A DNA stretch of 64,000 bases from Flavobacteriia bacterium (GTDB lineage Bacteria; Bacteroidota; Bacteroidia; Flavobacteriales_D; Crocinitomicaceae), in contig CANFUT010000016.1 of NCBI GenBank assembly GCA_947450325.1, positions 1-64,000 on the forward strand, given 5' to 3'. The notes under the pieces are model-generated. The model had not been told where the DNA came from and searched no databases. It saw only the letters and a list, made by a program, of their open reading frames with translations. Position 1 is the first letter of the stretch; each line of letters opens with the position of its first letter. Below are positions 51,501-63,100 of this stretch, piece after piece. Both the position numbers and the translations under genes were made by a program.

Positions 51501-54500
51501 GTTCTTCTTATGTTGCAAACCTAACTTCATCTGTTAATACGCAAGGAAATATAAATACTGCTGGAGCTCAGGCTGCTGCACCTAATTCTTCTGATGCTAA
51601 TTACATATCAGGTGTTGGAATTGGAGGCGCTGGTGGAACAACTAACAATGGCGGTAACGGTTTAGTTGTGATTACTTACACCCAACCAGTTGTACAATGT
51701 GCTTCACCTAGGACTCCAGTTATTGTTACTGTGAATCCTACTCCAACCGCAAATGTCGGTTCAGCAATGTCTGCTATTTGCGCTGGACAAATGTCTGGAG
51801 CAATGGGAGGATCAGTTGGTGGTTCTGCAACAGGTGGCAATTGGAGCGGTGGCACAGGAACTTGGACAAACGCGAATAATCCTTCTACTGCTACTTATAC
51901 TGCAGGAGCAAGTGAATCGGGAATAGTTACTTTGACTCTTACTACATCAGGAGGAGGATGCGTTCCTATTACAGCTACAAAAACAATTTTTGTAAATTCA
52001 GTTCCTACAGCAAATGCTGGCGCTGATGCAACAATTTGTAATGGGTTATCCACTACTTTAAGTGGCACATTTACTTTACAGCCTATTTATTCAGATAACT
52101 TCGCTTCAAACAGTGGTTGGACACTAGGTTCTGGTTTTGCTATTGGAAGCGCAACTTCTTCAGGTACTTGTTCTTCAGTAGGTTCAGATCCTTCAACCGA
52201 TTTTACAACAACTTCTGACAATGGTATTCTTGGATTTCAAATTGGAGGATGTTATCCAGCAAGTATGGGTTCAACCATTTATGCAGTCTCACCAACGATA
52301 AACTTAGCTGGTTATACTTCTGCCTCAATGAGTTTTTATCGATGGTTGGGTGTTGAGAATAATTCATGGGATCACGCGTACATAGATGTTTTCAATGGTA
52401 CTTCTTGGGTGAATATCTTTTCAAATGGTGCAACTTCGTTAGATGACAACGCGTGGACATTGATGACTTACGATATTAGTGCTTATGTAAATGCTAATTT
52501 CAAAGTTCGATTTGGTATGGGTGGCTCTGATGGTACAGTTCAATATTACGGATGGAATATCGACGATTTAACAATTAATGCTGTGCTTCCTGCAACGTAT
52601 GCATGGTCTCCGTCAACAGGATTAAGTGCAGCAAATATAGCCAATCCAGTTGCTTCACCAACATCTGATCAGACGTACAGTTTAGCTGTAACTACAAACG
52701 GATGTACATCTTCCGCTGATCAGGTAACTGTTTTTGTAAATCCTGTTTCAGTAGGTGGTACAGCATCAGAAAATCAAACAATTTGTACTGGTTCATCTCC
52801 AGCTAACATTACACTTACTGGTAATACTGGAAATATTCAGTGGCAAGTGTCGTCTGACAATGTTACTTTCTCTAATATTGCGAGTGCTACTTCTTCTACT
52901 TTGACCTCAGCTCAAATGGGAACATTGACAGCAACTCGCTATTACCGTGCTTCTGTAACAAGTGGTGTTTGTTCTGCGGCTAATTCCAATGTAATAACAG
53001 TTACTGTAAACGCTAATTCAGTTGCTGGTTCAGTAAGTTCGAATCAGACGATTTGTTACAATGCGAGCCCTTCAAATATTACTTTAACTGGTAATACAGG
53101 AACTATTCAATGGCAAGTTTCTACCGATAATTTATCTTTCACAGATATTGTTGGAGCAACAGCTTCGCCATTAACTGGCGCTCAAATGGGTACTTTGACT
53201 GCTACTACGTATTATCGTGCGGTAGTTACAAATAGTCCTTGTTCATCTATTAATTCTGCATCAGTAACAGTTACGGTTTTACCTGCTCTTACGATGTCAG
53301 GCACGTTGTCTGCTTGTATTGGTGCAACTTCAGATTTAAGTGTTCCTGGTGAAACAGATTGGACACTTCCTACAGGTGGTACAATTACAACAATCGGAAA
53401 TGATCGAATTCATACATTCACTTCATCTGGAACTTTTACATCGTCACAAGCAATTCCTAGTGCTAGAGCAATTGTTGTCGGCGGTGGTGGTGGCGGCGGA
53501 TCAAATGGCGGCGGCGGCGGCGGAGCAGGAGGATTTTATCAAAATAATTCATTATCTATTTCTTCAGGTGCAACTACTGTAACTATTGGTGCTGGTGGTG
53601 CTGTGCATAACAATTTAGCTACTCCAAATACTGCTGCAACTATTGGCGGTCAATCTGCTTTTGGTTCAATTACTGCCGGTGGTGGTGGTGGTGGTGCGTC
53701 ACGTGATAATGGTGTTGGCGGTCAAAATGGAGGAACTGGAACAGTTTCTGGTTCTGGCGGCGGCGGCGGCGGATCATCTGCTACTCCTAGAAATAGTGCA
53801 GGTACAGGAACGTTCTCTGGTGGCGTTGGTACAGCTCCAGATTTAGGAGTGAATGCTACTGGTGGAGGCGGTGGCGGTGCTGGTGGATCTGGTTCAGCTG
53901 GAGTTTCTATTGTCGCTGGTAATGGAGGTATCGGTGTTCAAAGCAATATTTCTGGTACAAATTTATGGTATGCCGGTGGTGGTGGTGGTGGTACTACAAT
54001 CAACGGTACCAATGGAACAGGCGGTAGTGGAGTTGGTGGTAATGGAGAATCAACAGCTGGTTCTACAAATACTGGATCTGGTGGTGGTGCTGAAAGAGTT
54101 GGAGCCGCTGGAGTAGTTATTGTTCGCTATACAATTCCTACTTGGGTAAGTAGTAATCCTGCTGTAGCCACCGTTAATCAACAAACTGGTGTGGTGACTG
54201 CAGTTAGTACTGGAACAACAACTATCACTTACACTTCAACTCTAGGTTGTACAGCGATTCAAACATTTACTGTAAACCCAATAGCAATCCCAGCTTCGGT
54301 AGCTACAGCTACAGGTGCTACTTTAGCTTCTGGAGATTTATTATGGACAGGAAATTCGACAACTGTTTGGGGCTTAAATACGAATTGGGTTGCTTATGAT
54401 GGAACTAATTTTGTTGTTCCTGGAGCTGGAATAGCACCAACAGCGAATGATAGGGTTTTTGTTTTGCCGAGTTCAACTTCTGGAATTTGCATAAGCGCAA

Positions 54501-55936
54501 CAAACAACACAACAGTAACCGCAGCAGGTACAGCCAAAGATGTTTTCATTGGTTCAGGTGCAACGATGGTCATCAATGCTGGTCAAAGCTTACAAGTAAA
54601 TGGCGATTGGACAAACAACGGAACATTTACACCAAATGCAACTGCAAATGTTGAATTTGCAGGTGGTGCTGCCCAAACAATCGGCGGTTCATCGGCAAAT
54701 TATTTTACAAATTTGACATTAAATAAATCTGCGAATACGCTGACTTTGAATACATCTGTAACCGTTTCTGGCACATTGACAATGACTGCTGGAAACATTG
54801 CGACGAGTGCCTCAAACTTATTGACAGTAGGAACTTCACCAGCTTCTCCAGGTTCGATTGCTTGGACAGGTGGAACAGTTGTTGGACCTTTGAAAAGATA
54901 CATCTCAGGTACTACAAGTTCAACACAAGCATCTGGAATTTTCCCTGTAGGTTTAAGTGGCGTGAATCGCTATGCACAAGTTAATTACACTAGTGGTTTA
55001 ACTACTGGAGGTTCAATAACTGCAGAATATAAAGCTGGTTCTTGTCCCGTACTTTATGCTGGTTTACCAAACACTGTTAATGGTCAAATGATTCAAAACT
55101 ATGAAAATGAAGGATATTGGTCAATTACACCAACTGGAGGCGATTTGAATTCGGCAACTTATTCTCTGATCTTGAGAGGAAATACATTGAGTACAGTAAC
55201 CTCTCCTGCAGACATGGTAAAACTTCGAATCATTAAATCTACAAGTCATACTTCTTGGGAGATGTCTGGAATTGGAAGCAATTCTGGAACAACAGGTGGC
55301 GTATCAGATTTCACGATTGCCAATACTGGTATGACTGGCTTCAGTTTCTTCAACATTGGGTCAGGGAATGCAAATCCTTTGCCAGTAACTCTTTTAGATT
55401 TCTCTGCTAATTGCAATGAAAAATCTCAAGTTAACGTTCAGTGGACAACTGCAAGTGAGCAAAATTCTCAGTCTTTCATTATTGAACGAAGCAGAGACTT
55501 AACAGAATGGCAATTTGTAACAACTGTGAATGCTGCAGGAAATTCAAATTACAACATTGACTATTCAACAATTGATACAGATCCTTTCAGTGGTGTTTCA
55601 TACTACCGTTTGGTTCAAGTGGATTTCAATGGTCAGGAATCTATTTATGGACCAATCAGTGTGGCTTGTGCAGAAGCTGAAAATAGCATGGTTGTTTTCC
55701 CGAATCCAACGACTGGAAACTTTACAGTTGAAATATCGACAGATCAGAATTTGAATGATTCACAATTGATTATTACAGACCTATCTGGAAAAGTAATTTC
55801 AACTAGAAATATCAATGTGCTTCAAGGTAAAACACAAGCAATTTTTGAAAATCAAGATTTGCAATTAGGAACATACATCATTCAATTGAATTCATCCAAT
55901 CACAATATTCAACCGGTAAGGGTTGTTGTGAATTAA
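42569..55936 (+). CDS. Giant secreted multi-domain adhesin-like protein with four Gly-rich modules and T9SS sorting domain
   Basis: The protein has 4455 aa from ATG 42569. An ATG at 42611 gives the tightest signal peptide (hydrophobic [13 protein letters not shown], cleavage near VFGQ). The GTG at 42533 is less likely. The body is a chain of Ig-like and BIG-like domains with paired Cys. Between or inside them lie four glycine-rich modules (about 42718-43533, 46740-47552, 50825-51684, 53360-54135), a jelly-roll module with [10 protein letters not shown] (52068-52585), and tandemly duplicated domains. Near the C-terminus come a beta-rich region ([20 protein letters not shown]), a fibronectin-like domain ([19 protein letters not shown]) and a T9SS type A sorting domain ([16 protein letters not shown], ending IQPVRVVVN). 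The likely role is surface adhesion or matrix; ligands are unknown. Confidence 0.93.
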   Translation: MSTYNKFITVKTADMENSFSKRLRFNFLNFSCLIIFLASFFGSDVFGQTTVSFAYTGANQTWTCPQGVTSITVKVWGAGGSGAGGPSAGGSGAFVTGTMAVTPGTTYVLIVGGGGTYGSAAAGGFGGGGQAGTGTGGASGGGYSGIFTTSVSQANALVVAGGGGAAGYYGGGTYGGAGGATSGTAGGNRTAGTFTGGGGGTTSAGGAGGVGGVGGVAGSALAGGKGANNTYGGGGGGGGYFGGGGGYAAANTTNYSSGGGGGSSFISSSMSGVTNTVGTTNTTAVANQAPGSAQSGYVAGCGNGGASSAAGGNGLIVITIPCTAPVAPTTISGTTSICPSSTTTLTASGGTTGTEGRYYWYSGACPTNAFAQHWTGRTNPYTPTTTTVNKVDGGYINLTSTNNDPNLNMTGLGSFSPTTYKYVNVRFRVTSVTQVGAMEIFWYNTANPTASGSFYKNQPITSVQNVWQTVSIDMTTPSAGSWTGSASNITGWRFDWTTNSGVTMDIDFVSLSSSPIIGEGTTYTTGTAGTYYSAIQNACGLSTCQSATVTVGTQATAGTFQYSNASTQTFCAGGSISCTNSTAPTNGGSGTVSTVWYCGELLSGTPGSGGTYGNWVRSTTGGTALLSATGTNATSLTNYNPQTDFPGKTNFYIIRRAYTDICGECAGAGGCLDQMFYLNVNAVSATPAITGTYCPGATTVSGTGVNGSTISVIRSGSQIGTATVSGGVWTATVSTLAGADILTATQTESGKCVSVASASNTVLSASAAPIITGPICPGSTTVSGTGINGSSINVIRSGSSIGTATVSGGVWTATVSTVNAGDALTATQTEVGKCVSATASYTVITPASWGNIQFPTSQPQSICGSPVTFYGQVYRAGTTEAAGQGASLTADLGWSNTNTNPNTWTNWTSASFNAQSGNNDEFTADLGAGLTTGPWYYAFRYNYAGCPIYGGYGGVYGSGGSNGQAIVPASQTISLTSSVGTNAQTVCKGSAISAINYTVGNGATGASITGLPAGITGSYSGGVFTISGTPTVSGVFNYTVTTSGATNCVVLIAGTVTVSETLDFVNLQFPSTASICFGSTANIFGQVYEAGLTNPAGQAAGITVHCGISPVSSNTNPNTWSNWTAASFNTQSGNNDEYTATIGSALSAGTYYYAYRYSYNGCVSYGGYSAGGGGFWDGSSNVSGVLTVNPTNTASSASSSPTLCINTALTAITHTTAGATGIGSPTGLPTGVTASWSSNTISITGTPTATGTFNYSIPLTGGCGSVNATGTIIVTPINSAGVASSTPTVCNNSPLTTITHTTVGATGIGTATGLPTGVSAAWSSNTISITGTPTGIGTFNYSIPLTGGCGSANATGTITVTQPTVNPITGTTTLCVGQTSTLGGNTLPYTIQSITSVGTTSFTPPATGVAEVLVVAGGGGGGFGRGGGGGGGGVIYNSSYSVTAGSPISVTVGAGGTGGTTNVSNSATGNGQNSVFGTITATGGGLGGSHNPTTTSNCAGLSGGSGGGGAINYSSSSVWAGGTASPAGQGFAGGTSGPAATDNPRNTGGGGGAGGVGVTSGSSTTAPPNGGAGISYSISGSAVFYGGGGGGADGRASGETMTTAGAGTGGTGGGGNGAAIGGNPTSGAANTGGGGGGGGSGGSSTSFGGNGGSGIVIVKYPSSTWSWTSSNPSVATVNASTGVVTAVSAGITTITFTLTTGGCSNSASTTVTVNANPTAVATSNTPVCGGSALNLTGTTNIGTTFSWTGPNGFTSTSQNPSISNPTSAVAGTYAFTASLNGCSATGNTVVAFISGPTSVTGGSNATICYNTSTTLAGSAVAPNVNVTGSQTFTWQGSGNDGGALGNGNSVTGTTTGLPTGSTITSITYTTAVRYTSYTGTSYCGNYWNANLLVNNASIGSACGVSNISYSGLNGAAANNQTFKLQVVDADLFNDLNYVTLTVVVNYQYPAPAPITYAWSPSTGLSNAAISNPVATLTSIATYTMTATSNGCSVAASPITITVRPQFTSGAIATTGETICSGGTPSQIGSSTAASGGDNSITYSWRSSADGYVAAISGATSATYTPPAGLTSTTSYRRYAIDNTCNLTPTVSTGTWTVTVNSVPTAGTIASSQIICSGTAPSLFTSSSNGTGTGAVSYEWQTNASGSYATIGSEISSTYQAPVLSATTSYQRRTVALSGGVTCYSTYTSPVTITVNSNPTLSGITSSSTTVCAGDVATITLSGILDVPQTISYTIGGTVGTQTATVTGVGGSASFNTVTLTTANGGQTVTITGITRTDVTPNCPFIPSSGNTATLPSVNSCSLITPSTSSLTAFTACTNVASSEQSFTVIGSDLTADILVTAPTGFQVSLNSGSGFGSSVSLTQSAGSVASTTIYVRMLSASTPVNGNITLASSGAVTQNVSVSGSVNQLLSAVSISGTNNQIICSNASGSLLTVSETNGGVITSRQWGYRTTSGGAITSISGVTGTTYTPSGADLPAGISYIVCTSTPTCGSAVVSNEITVTETLLPTITASTSNFGCGTGTVGISATASAGTIEWFDASLNGTSQGTSNSAATWTTPSIASTTIFYAEAVNGSCRSTARTAVTATVNSIPTVTFTAQPGSTSCSSSNVTYTTQSGQANYVWTFPGTLNTDYTITSGGTTSSNTVTLQYLTAGSKTVSVNYASSGCSALTATSSTATTVSVTPAAPAASNVTICAGESANLVATSAGNSINWYDQQTGGTLLSSLVQSGVNYSVSPLTTTTYYAEAATTSTGSPQTVSFTNTGALQTWTVPNGVFSIDVKMWGAGGAGGSYNATRINSGGSGGYVSGSLNVTPGQVLNLVVGSGGKVYPNNTTSQYGGGGAGGSSLYYCGGGGGRSAIQFVSGTDYVTAGGGGGGGTSRLSAGNVNTIGIAYGGAGGGVSGGASGATYNCGAATGGTQSAGGTQVEALGNNGGSGSIYTGGNGNTVYYGSGGGGGGYYGGAGGGCDWWNGYGNGGGGGSSYVANLTSSVNTQGNINTAGAQAAAPNSSDANYISGVGIGGAGGTTNNGGNGLVVITYTQPVVQCASPRTPVIVTVNPTPTANVGSAMSAICAGQMSGAMGGSVGGSATGGNWSGGTGTWTNANNPSTATYTAGASESGIVTLTLTTSGGGCVPITATKTIFVNSVPTANAGADATICNGLSTTLSGTFTLQPIYSDNFASNSGWTLGSGFAIGSATSSGTCSSVGSDPSTDFTTTSDNGILGFQIGGCYPASMGSTIYAVSPTINLAGYTSASMSFYRWLGVENNSWDHAYIDVFNGTSWVNIFSNGATSLDDNAWTLMTYDISAYVNANFKVRFGMGGSDGTVQYYGWNIDDLTINAVLPATYAWSPSTGLSAANIANPVASPTSDQTYSLAVTTNGCTSSADQVTVFVNPVSVGGTASENQTICTGSSPANITLTGNTGNIQWQVSSDNVTFSNIASATSSTLTSAQMGTLTATRYYRASVTSGVCSAANSNVITVTVNANSVAGSVSSNQTICYNASPSNITLTGNTGTIQWQVSTDNLSFTDIVGATASPLTGAQMGTLTATTYYRAVVTNSPCSSINSASVTVTVLPALTMSGTLSACIGATSDLSVPGETDWTLPTGGTITTIGNDRIHTFTSSGTFTSSQAIPSARAIVVGGGGGGGSNGGGGGGAGGFYQNNSLSISSGATTVTIGAGGAVHNNLATPNTAATIGGQSAFGSITAGGGGGGASRDNGVGGQNGGTGTVSGSGGGGGGSSATPRNSAGTGTFSGGVGTAPDLGVNATGGGGGGAGGSGSAGVSIVAGNGGIGVQSNISGTNLWYAGGGGGGTTINGTNGTGGSGVGGNGESTAGSTNTGSGGGAERVGAAGVVIVRYTIPTWVSSNPAVATVNQQTGVVTAVSTGTTTITYTSTLGCTAIQTFTVNPIAIPASVATATGATLASGDLLWTGNSTTVWGLNTNWVAYDGTNFVVPGAGIAPTANDRVFVLPSSTSGICISATNNTTVTAAGTAKDVFIGSGATMVINAGQSLQVNGDWTNNGTFTPNATANVEFAGGAAQTIGGSSANYFTNLTLNKSANTLTLNTSVTVSGTLTMTAGNIATSASNLLTVGTSPASPGSIAWTGGTVVGPLKRYISGTTSSTQASGIFPVGLSGVNRYAQVNYTSGLTTGGSITAEYKAGSCPVLYAGLPNTVNGQMIQNYENEGYWSITPTGGDLNSATYSLILRGNTLSTVTSPADMVKLRIIKSTSHTSWEMSGIGSNSGTTGGVSDFTIANTGMTGFSFFNIGSGNANPLPVTLLDFSANCNEKSQVNVQWTTASEQNSQSFIIERSRDLTEWQFVTTVNAAGNSNYNIDYSTIDTDPFSGVSYYRLVQVDFNGQESIYGPISVACAEAENSMVVFPNPTTGNFTVEISTDQNLNDSQLIITDLSGKVISTRNINVLQGKTQAIFENQDLQLGTYIIQLNSSNHNIQPVRVVVN
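42718..43533 (+). repeat. Gly-rich module A1 of the giant adhesin
   Basis: This coding segment opens with [19 protein letters not shown], continues with many GGGG runs ([17 protein letters not shown]) and closes with GNGLIVITI. It shares its opening and closing signatures with module A2. It directly follows the signal peptide, so it is at the N-terminus of the mature protein. Confidence 0.85.
44621..45112 (+). repeat. Tandem duplication, 246-bp period (82-aa Ig-like unit)
   Basis: Two units, starting at 44621 and 44867, encode the same domain: [20 protein letters not shown] against [20 protein letters not shown], then [17 protein letters not shown] in both. The DNA differs mainly at third positions, so the duplication is not very recent. 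Confidence 0.9.
46142..46657 (+). repeat. Tandem duplication, 258-bp period (86-aa unit)
   Basis: Two units, starting at 46142 and 46400, encode [20 protein letters not shown] and [20 protein letters not shown], both ending [12 protein letters not shown](V/A)NATGTI. The DNA includes an identical stretch of more than 20 bp around the shared SSNTISIT codons, pointing to a fairly recent or homogenised duplication. Confidence 0.9.
46740..47552 (+). repeat. Gly-rich module B1 of the giant adhesin
   Basis: This segment starts with [20 protein letters not shown], continues with [25 protein letters not shown] and repeated GGGGGAGG runs, and ends [13 protein letters not shown]. Its opening, the VFGTITA motif and its close match module B2. 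A BIG2-like half-domain ([20 protein letters not shown]) follows at once. Confidence 0.85.
50825..51684 (+). repeat. Gly-rich module A2 of the giant adhesin
   Basis: This segment starts with [19 protein letters not shown] and includes [20 protein letters not shown] and [11 protein letters not shown], with GNGLVVITY at the end. It is homologous to A1 and sits inside an Ig-like domain whose last strand resumes as [15 protein letters not shown]. Confidence 0.85.
52745..53284 (+). repeat. Tandem duplication, 270-bp period (90-aa unit)
   Basis: Two units, starting at 52745 and 53015, encode [19 protein letters not shown] and [19 protein letters not shown], then [15 protein letters not shown] against [15 protein letters not shown]. 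It is a known Bacteroidota Ig-like form with a strongly conserved IQWQVS strand. Confidence 0.9.
53360..54135 (+). repeat. Gly-rich module B2 of the giant adhesin
   Basis: This segment contains [55 protein letters not shown] and ends [12 protein letters not shown]. It is homologous to B1 and again is followed directly by a BIG2-like half-domain ([20 protein letters not shown]). Confidence 0.85.
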
Positions 55937-55953
55937 TAAACAAATAAATAATT

Positions 55954-55989
55954 GAAAAAATCCTACTCGTCTTGAGTGGGATTTTTTTT
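55954..55989 (+). terminator. Rho-independent terminator of the giant adhesin gene
   Basis: ATCCTACTC (55960-55968) pairs with GAGTGGGAT (55974-55982) over 9 bp with one G-T pair and a 5-nt loop. A run of T to 55989 follows, and an A-tract precedes. It begins 18 nt after the stop codon. Confidence 0.85.
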
Positions 55990-56002
55990 GCCAAGGATTT
56001 TT

Positions 56003-56121
56003 GATTTTTGTTATGGCACAATTTATTGTGCCATAACAAAAATCCTAGAGAGTGGTGACACAATTTATTTTGTCACAATAGAAATCTTAGACAGTGGGGA
56101 CACAATGCATTGTGTCCCCAC
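56003..56121. repeat. 42-bp tandem repeat carrying palindromes
   Basis: Units at 56017-56058 and 56059-56100, and a partial third from 56101, all begin with CACAAT and share CCTAGAGAGTGG or its variant CTTAGACAGTGG. Each junction is palindromic. Positions 56003-56044 have perfect 20-bp arms around TT. About 56053-56075 has an imperfect palindrome around GTGACACAA. Positions 56094-56121 have perfect 14-bp arms (GTGGGGACACAATG). No coding frame is supported. Confidence 0.85.
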
Positions 56122-56141
56122 AGATAAACCTTTTTTTTTTG

Positions 56142-56571
56142 AGCTACGGATGCACTGATTTTGTTAGGTTTATTTTTTATGTCCTTAATTCCCACCAACA
56201 TGTCGCTAGGCATCAAATATGGGTAGCCCAAGTTTCCCACACAAAACCCTGATGCCGTTAGGTATCAAATTTCCTTTTAATCCGTGCATCCGTGTCATAC
56301 CTCTTTTTTATCCAGCAACGTGGGGACACAATGCATTGTGTCCCCACAGACAAACCTCTTTTTAGCCACGGATGCACGGATTTTGGCAGGTTTTTTTGTG
56401 TCCTTAATTCCCACCAACATGCCGTAAGGCATCAAATATGGGTAGCCCAAGTTTCCCACACAAAACCCTGATGCCGTTAGGTATCAAATTTCCTTTTCCC
56501 CTTTAATCCGTACATCCGTGGCAAACCAACTTTAATTTTTCTTTTCAGCATTTAATCAGTGCATCTGTGGC
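56142..56571. mobile_element. MITE-like element pair with 18-bp inverted termini
   Basis: The better copy spans 56365-56522. Its ends GCCACGGATGCACGGATT and AATCCGTACATCCGTGGC are inverted with one mismatch. A diverged copy spans about 56144-56296. The interiors share long near-identical stretches (CTTAATTCCCACCAACATG, ATGGGTAGCCCAAGTTTCCC, CCTGATGCCGTTAGGTATC) and small ATGCC/GGCAT hairpins. A lone right-end-like sequence (AATCAGTGCATCTGTGGC, 56554-56571) matches the left end of copy one best. There is no transposase here, so it would be non-autonomous. Confidence 0.6.
56320..56347. repeat. Second copy of the 28-bp perfect palindrome
   Basis: GTGGGGACACAATG followed by its exact complement is identical to 56094-56121. 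It sits between the two MITE-like copies, so palindrome plus element form a repeating unit of about 226 bp. Confidence 0.85.
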
Positions 56572-57139
56572 TTTTTTCTCTTTTATCTGACTAGCGGAGT
56601 TCTTGATACATAAAAATACAATCATCCGATCATCTAACAACCTTGCTATCTAACTGTTTGATTTTAAACATTTATGTTTCTTTTCTTTTTCCCCTAAATT
56701 TAAAACCACACAATTCCGTGTAATTTTTAACTATTTATTAATAAATCGTATAATCGAGAATTTAACCCATATTTGACATTTTTTTAATATAAATATTCAT
56801 TCAAAGTGCTATTATATTCGATAAAAGTATATTTTTGTTCATTGTTTGTCAGGGTAAATAATGTTTAAATTAACTTCGTATTCTGTTTTTTTTGGTGAAA
56901 AATAGGTAAATGAAGAACGCTAATTTAACAATTTGGTGTTTTTTTATTTTTTTTCAAACCAAATGATGTTCATAATCGTTTAATGAATATTATATTATTG
57001 AATACTGATTTTTAACACTTATTAACCCCACAAAGTGCTACTATTAATAAATTATTAATGGTTTTTTTTGGCCTTAATAATTTATAAATTAAACAATTAT
57101 CTCACTTTTAGTTAGGATACTAACTTTTTCGTGGGTTTT
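56572..57139. other. AT-rich leader region of the second giant gene
   Basis: About 570 bp with many stops in all frames and A/T runs. No gene, repeat or hairpin could be supported by eye. It likely holds the promoter of the gene at 57151. Confidence 0.45.
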
Positions 57140-57147
57140 TATATTTG
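57140..57147 (+). promoter_or_regulatory. -7 box close to the second giant gene start
   Basis: TATATTTG matches TAnnTTTG but lies only 3 nt before the ATG at 57151. If used, the transcript would start at or after that ATG and the ATG at 57193 would be the true start. No -33 TTTG is visible. Confidence 0.25.
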
Positions 57148-57150
57148 AGA

Positions 57151-60100
57151 ATGAAAAGATTTTTACGCTTAGCAGCAGAAAGAACAAAGACTATGAAAAA
57201 ACAATACAATATGAATATGCAAAATTTCAATTTCCTTTTGAAATCTAAGATTTTAGTTGGTTTCTTGTTATTTATTGGGTTAAGTACAAATGTACTCGCT
57301 CAACCAACTGTTTTGTATACAGGATTAAGTTCGACTACTCCTGCCGCCTCAAATTCAAGGTTCGCTTTAAACACTGTTGGTGCTTTTAAACAAATTCGTT
57401 TTCAAGCCAATCAGACTGCAGCTGTAAGTACTTTAGGTTGGGCTTTCCATTCAGGTACAACAGGTTCACCTAATTATAGCCCAAGCTGGAGACCTGGTTC
57501 TGGAGGTAATACGATGTCTGTTAACACGTTTATTCCTACAAGTTTTGCAAACGGCGCTGTGTATAGTGCTTCTGGCACAGGGACTGATGGTTTGTTGCCT
57601 GCTATAACGAATGGTAATTATTATACTTTTAATGTAGCAAACAATGCAACTGCAAGTAACGTAATGTCATTGTTAGAAACTAACTTCAATCCTACAGTTT
57701 TAAGTACCGTATCTTTTACAACGCCGGCAAATACCAATAATGGTTCGCAGGTAACTGTAACTGCTGCTACTGCGCCTGCTGTTGGTGAATATGTTTATGT
57801 ACGTTACTCTTTTGATAGTTATGTTACTTCAACTTTGGTACAAGTTTCTTTTTCTGGAACAACAGGTACTGCATTTATTCCATGTAGAGGTTCTGCTGGA
57901 AGTGTGAGTTTCTACGTTTATTCTAGTAATAAAACCGCTGCTCAAATTAATACAGATGTAACTGGAAATGGGCAAACTGCACATGATATGGCTACGTTGA
58001 ATTTGAATAATAATGCAGGTGCAAATTTCTCTTACACTCAAGGAACTGGTTCAGCTTTTGCTGGGGTTTATAACGTACCTAGTTCTTGCTATGCAACAAT
58101 TGCTTCGTTTGTTACTGCTTTGAATGCAGCCACCATTACTGGACCTGTTACATGTGTTGTAGCAGATGGTTATAGCGAAACTGCTCCAACTGGTGGTTAC
58201 AGTATAACGGCTAACGGGACTTCTGCAAATACAATTATTTTTCAAAGATCAAATTCTGGTGGTGCAAAACCAATAATTACTGCACCGCTTTGGACCGCAG
58301 GTGGTACAACCGATGGAATATTTAAAATAATTGGTGGAGATTATATAACTATAGACGGATTTACAATTCAAGAAAATGCATCAAATACTGTCACAGCGGT
58401 AGGAGCCACAAACACAATGACTGAAATGGCAATTGGTTTATTTTTAACCACAGCAACAAATGGTGCCCAAAATAATACGATTAAAAACAATACGATTACT
58501 TTAAATTCCATTTATGCAAACAGTGTAGCTATATTTTCCTCTTCAGCGAGTTCATCTACAAATACGGCTTTAGCTGCTTCAGCAACCACCGGTACTAATT
58601 CATCAAATAAAATTTATGGCAACACAATTTCAAATGTTGCTTATGGTGTTTATGTTATTTCTCCTGCTAATACTGCAACGATTATTGAAAATGGATGGGA
58701 TATTGGAGGATCATCTGCATCAACAGGAAATACTATAACTTTTGGTTCTGTTACGACTTCCACACTTGTTTTCACTTCTTTTTCAGCAGTATTGCCTGCG
58801 GCGATTACTTTCAGGAATGCTAATACCGGACAAAATGTAAGTTATAACACTATTACTTCCAACTCATTGGCATATGCTCAAACTTCAGGTTTAGGCGGAA
58901 TAGTTCATACATTTGGAACTGCACCAACTGGAATTACCCATACAAATACTATTTCAAACAATACAATTACCTTAACAAATACAAGTACAACTGCGATTAC
59001 AGGTATTGATTTTGGAGCAGGTTTAGCAACAGGTACTATCGTCGGAAGTTCAAATAATTTAACTTTAAACCAAACAGCTACCGCTGCAAATGCAGCAGCT
59101 ATAATTGGTATCAAAGCAAATTATGCATCAGCCACAAATACTTGTAGTTCAAATACAATTGTTTTCAACCAATCAAATACAACCGGTGCATTGTCAAGTG
59201 CAACCACTGGAATTACTTTGGCTGGAGCAGGAACAACTTTGACAGCGAGTTCAAATACAGTTACTTTTAACCAAACGGGTTCGGGAACTGCAACTATAAC
59301 AGGCGCAATAATTGGTATCGATTATTCAGCAGCTGCAACGACTATAAATTCCCTTTCGAATACGGTTGTTTTGAATCAAACGACAGCTGTTGCTTCAGGT
59401 ATTTCAAATGCATTTACTGGATTGAAAGCAACGACAGCATCTACAACAGTGAATATAGGCGGTGTTGGAACTGGAAATACAGTTACTGTAAAACAAGCTT
59501 TTACTGGTTCTGGTACTTATGGTGCTGGGGCAATTACTTACATAGATTTAGGAACAGCTACACATGCAACTGCAAATGTACTTGCCAATACTTTGAATAC
59601 AACAGGTTCAACAGTTAGAAGTACTGGAGCTCTTATTGGTGTGTTATGTAACGGTACTGTTTCTGCTTTATATAACATTAAAAGTAATACTGCCACTATA
59701 GACAGAGTTGCAGCATCTGGTTCAATTGTTTTTACAAGTCAGAGTGGTACACCATCTAACGTTGCTGATACAGTATCAAGCAATACAATAACTTTCACCA
59801 ATTTGGCTGGAACAACCACAGCAACAGGAATCAGCCAGCTTGGAGGACCATCGACGCCAACTGGATTAAACAAAAACATTAACAACAATACAATTAATAT
59901 CAGTGGTACGAATACAGGTACAACTTTGGGAATTACCCTTAATTATACTGCAACTAGTAATGTAAAAAACAATGGAATTACTATTAGTTGCGTTGCGCCA
60001 ACTGTTACAGGAATAAATACTGCTACTTCGGCAAGCGCAGTTACTCTAAGTGGCAATACGCTTAGTGTTACTACTAGTACAACGTCTTTAACAACCTTAA

Positions 60101-63100
60101 CAGGAATAAATATTTTGGGTGGTGGGGCTCACAGTGTTACGAATAACACTTTTACTACGATAGCTGCTACTGGGATTTTGGCAACTGGTGGTACCACAAA
60201 TGGTATCGCAATTGCAGGAGGAACTGCAGCCAATGTATTCGGAAATCATGTGACGAATATTTCTGTTGGAGCAGCAACTAGTTCAGGTTCACCTACAATT
60301 AATGGTATAATTGTATCAGCAGGAACCTCTGTAAATATTTATCGTAATAAAATTCAAGGAATTTCTTCATTGTGTGCAGGTGCAACAACAGTTGCAAATG
60401 GGATTTTAGTATCAGGTGGTACAACCAACAATATTTACAATAACTTGATAGGAAATCTGACTTCAAGTGCTTCTGCAAATGCTGATGGAATTAGAGGTAT
60501 TGCGTTTACTTCTACTACTGCAAGTTCAACTCAAAATGTCTACTACAATACTATTTATTTAAATGGGACTTCCTCTGGCGCAACTTTTGGTGGTTCTGGT
60601 GTTTTTCATACGATTAGTGCTACGGCGACAACTTCGGCACTTGATTTAAGAAATAATATTATTATTAACGCAATTACTCCTAACGGTGCCGCATTAGCAG
60701 TTGCATACAGAAGAAGTACTAGTGCTTTGACTAATTATAGCGCTACTTCAGACAAAAATGATTTTTTTGGTACAAGCGGTTTATTTACTGATGGAACAAA
60801 TACGTACACTACTTTAGCTTCATTTAAGACAGCCATGTCTACAAGAGATCAAGCTTCACAAAATGTTAATCCAACTTTTTTAAGTACAGTCGGTTCAAAT
60901 GTCAACTATTTGCACATTGATGGTACTTTCAATGCATTGGGAATTGAAGCTTCTGCAGGTGTAATTGCAACATATACAACAGATTACGACGGGCAAACAA
61001 GAGATGCTTCTTTGCCTGATATTGGTGCAGATGAGTTTGTTGCAACTGTTCAATGTGCAACTCCTACATCTCCTACTAATAGTGCGACTGGTGTTTTACA
61101 AACGACTTCTTTAACTTGGACGGCTGTAACAAATGCTACTAGTTATGATGTGTACTTTGGTACTTATGCAGCTGCAACTAATATTGTAAATGGAACAAAT
61201 CAAACTGCGACAACATATACTCCTGCTAGTTCATTGAGTGCAAGTACAACCTACTATTGGAAAATAGTACCTAAAAATTCAGTTTCGACTGCCACTGGTT
61301 GCACAATATGGTCTTTTACAACAAGTGCAGCAAATCCAACTTTAAGCGTCGTAACTTCTCCAGCAGCTTTCGGGAACCAATGCCAAAATGTAGCTTCGAG
61401 TGCCAATTCATTCACAATTTCTGGTGTAAATCTTACAGGTACTTTTGTTACGATAACGGCACCATCGGGTTTCACGGTTTCAGAAGACAATATTACTTTT
61501 GCGTCATCAATCAATGTGAATCATTCAAGTGGTTCGCTTACAAATAAGACTATCTATGTAAAATTCACTCCAACGACAGCAACTGCATATTCTGCAAATG
61601 TTGTAATCAACGGAGGAGGCTTATCTGCGAACGTCAATGCATTGGTAACAGGAACAGGACTTCCGGCTTCAACGCCTACAGTTTCTATTTCTGCTTCGCC
61701 TTCTACGACTTTTTGCGCAGGTACAAATGTTACTTTCACTGCAGTTGGAGCAAATTTAAATAGTACATCAGTTACTAATTATCAATGGTTTGTTGATGGT
61801 TCAAGTGTTCAGAGTAGTGCGAGTGCAACATATGCTTCTACTGGATTTACAAATGCACAAACGGTATATTGTATAATTACAACTTCAGCTGGATGTGTGA
61901 CGTCAACATCAGCCACTTCAGCCACTTCAACTTTAACAGTTAATGCGACTCCAGTTGTTACGATTTCTAGTTCAATTAACAGTTATTGTGGTACAACGCC
62001 ATTGGCATTGACAGGAAATGGTGCGACAACCTATACTTGGTCTCCAATTACAGATTTATATACAGACGCAGCAGGAACCGTAGCTTATGTTGCATTAGCA
62101 AATGCATCAGTAGTTTACAGTAAAGCTCAATCTACGTTAAATTATACTGCGACTGGAACAACTTCTGGTTGTTCATCAACAGGATCTAAGTCAATTGCAA
62201 AAGGAGCTCCAGTAACATTGGGTACAGTAACTGCAGCGCAACCAAGTGCTTGTGCTGGGGGAACTGTCCAATTGAATGGTAGTGCAACGGTTTCTTCATC
62301 AGCATCAAGTTATGCATTCGCAGCGACGAGTGGTACATATAATTCAATTACCGGGGGAACGGTTATTAGTGATGGAAGTGTAACTACTTTAGATTCTTAT
62401 GTTTCTGGATCGATTACAATCCCGGCTTTTGTGTTTGCAGGTGTTACTTATACAACCGCTTGGATGGCTTCCAATGGAAGTTTAAATTTAGGAGGTGCTG
62501 CGCCAAGTACAACTGCTTACAACGTTATAAGTACTACGACAGGGAGTGGAATTTCTTTAGCAGTATTTAATGCAGATCTTTATGTTGTATCATCCGCTAC
62601 CTCTTCGGAAATGCGTTGGCAACAAATAGGTAACGAGGTAGTTTTTCAGTGGAAAAATTTCAGACGATATCTTGAAACTGAATCATTTAGTTTTCAAGCA
62701 CGATTGAATACCGTTACTGGTGTAATTACTTATGTTTATGGAGGTGCCCCTACTTTTGGTAGTGGTACTTCATACCAACCAATCGTAGGGATTCGGACCA
62801 GTGCCACAGACTTTAAAAATGTTCAAATTGGCAGTGGCGCTGCGACTTGGGCTGCACCAAATATAGGAGCTGCAAATACTGATGTATGCAGATTTACAAC
62901 CACTGCTCCTTCAAAAGTATTTGTAGATGGTCAAACTTATTCTTTCACCCCGCCATCATTAACTTATTTATGGACGAAAACCAATGTTTCCAATTTATTA
63001 AGTTCAACTACGATTACAAATCCTGTTGCAACAGTAAACGCAACAGATACATATACTTTCACAGCTACTGGTTCTGATGGTTGTTTTGCCGCTGGTAATG

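Noticed and set aside
56003-56571. CRISPR array suspected from repeats with spacers
   Set aside because: Only two to three diverged 42-bp units without constant repeats or unique spacers, and no cas genes.
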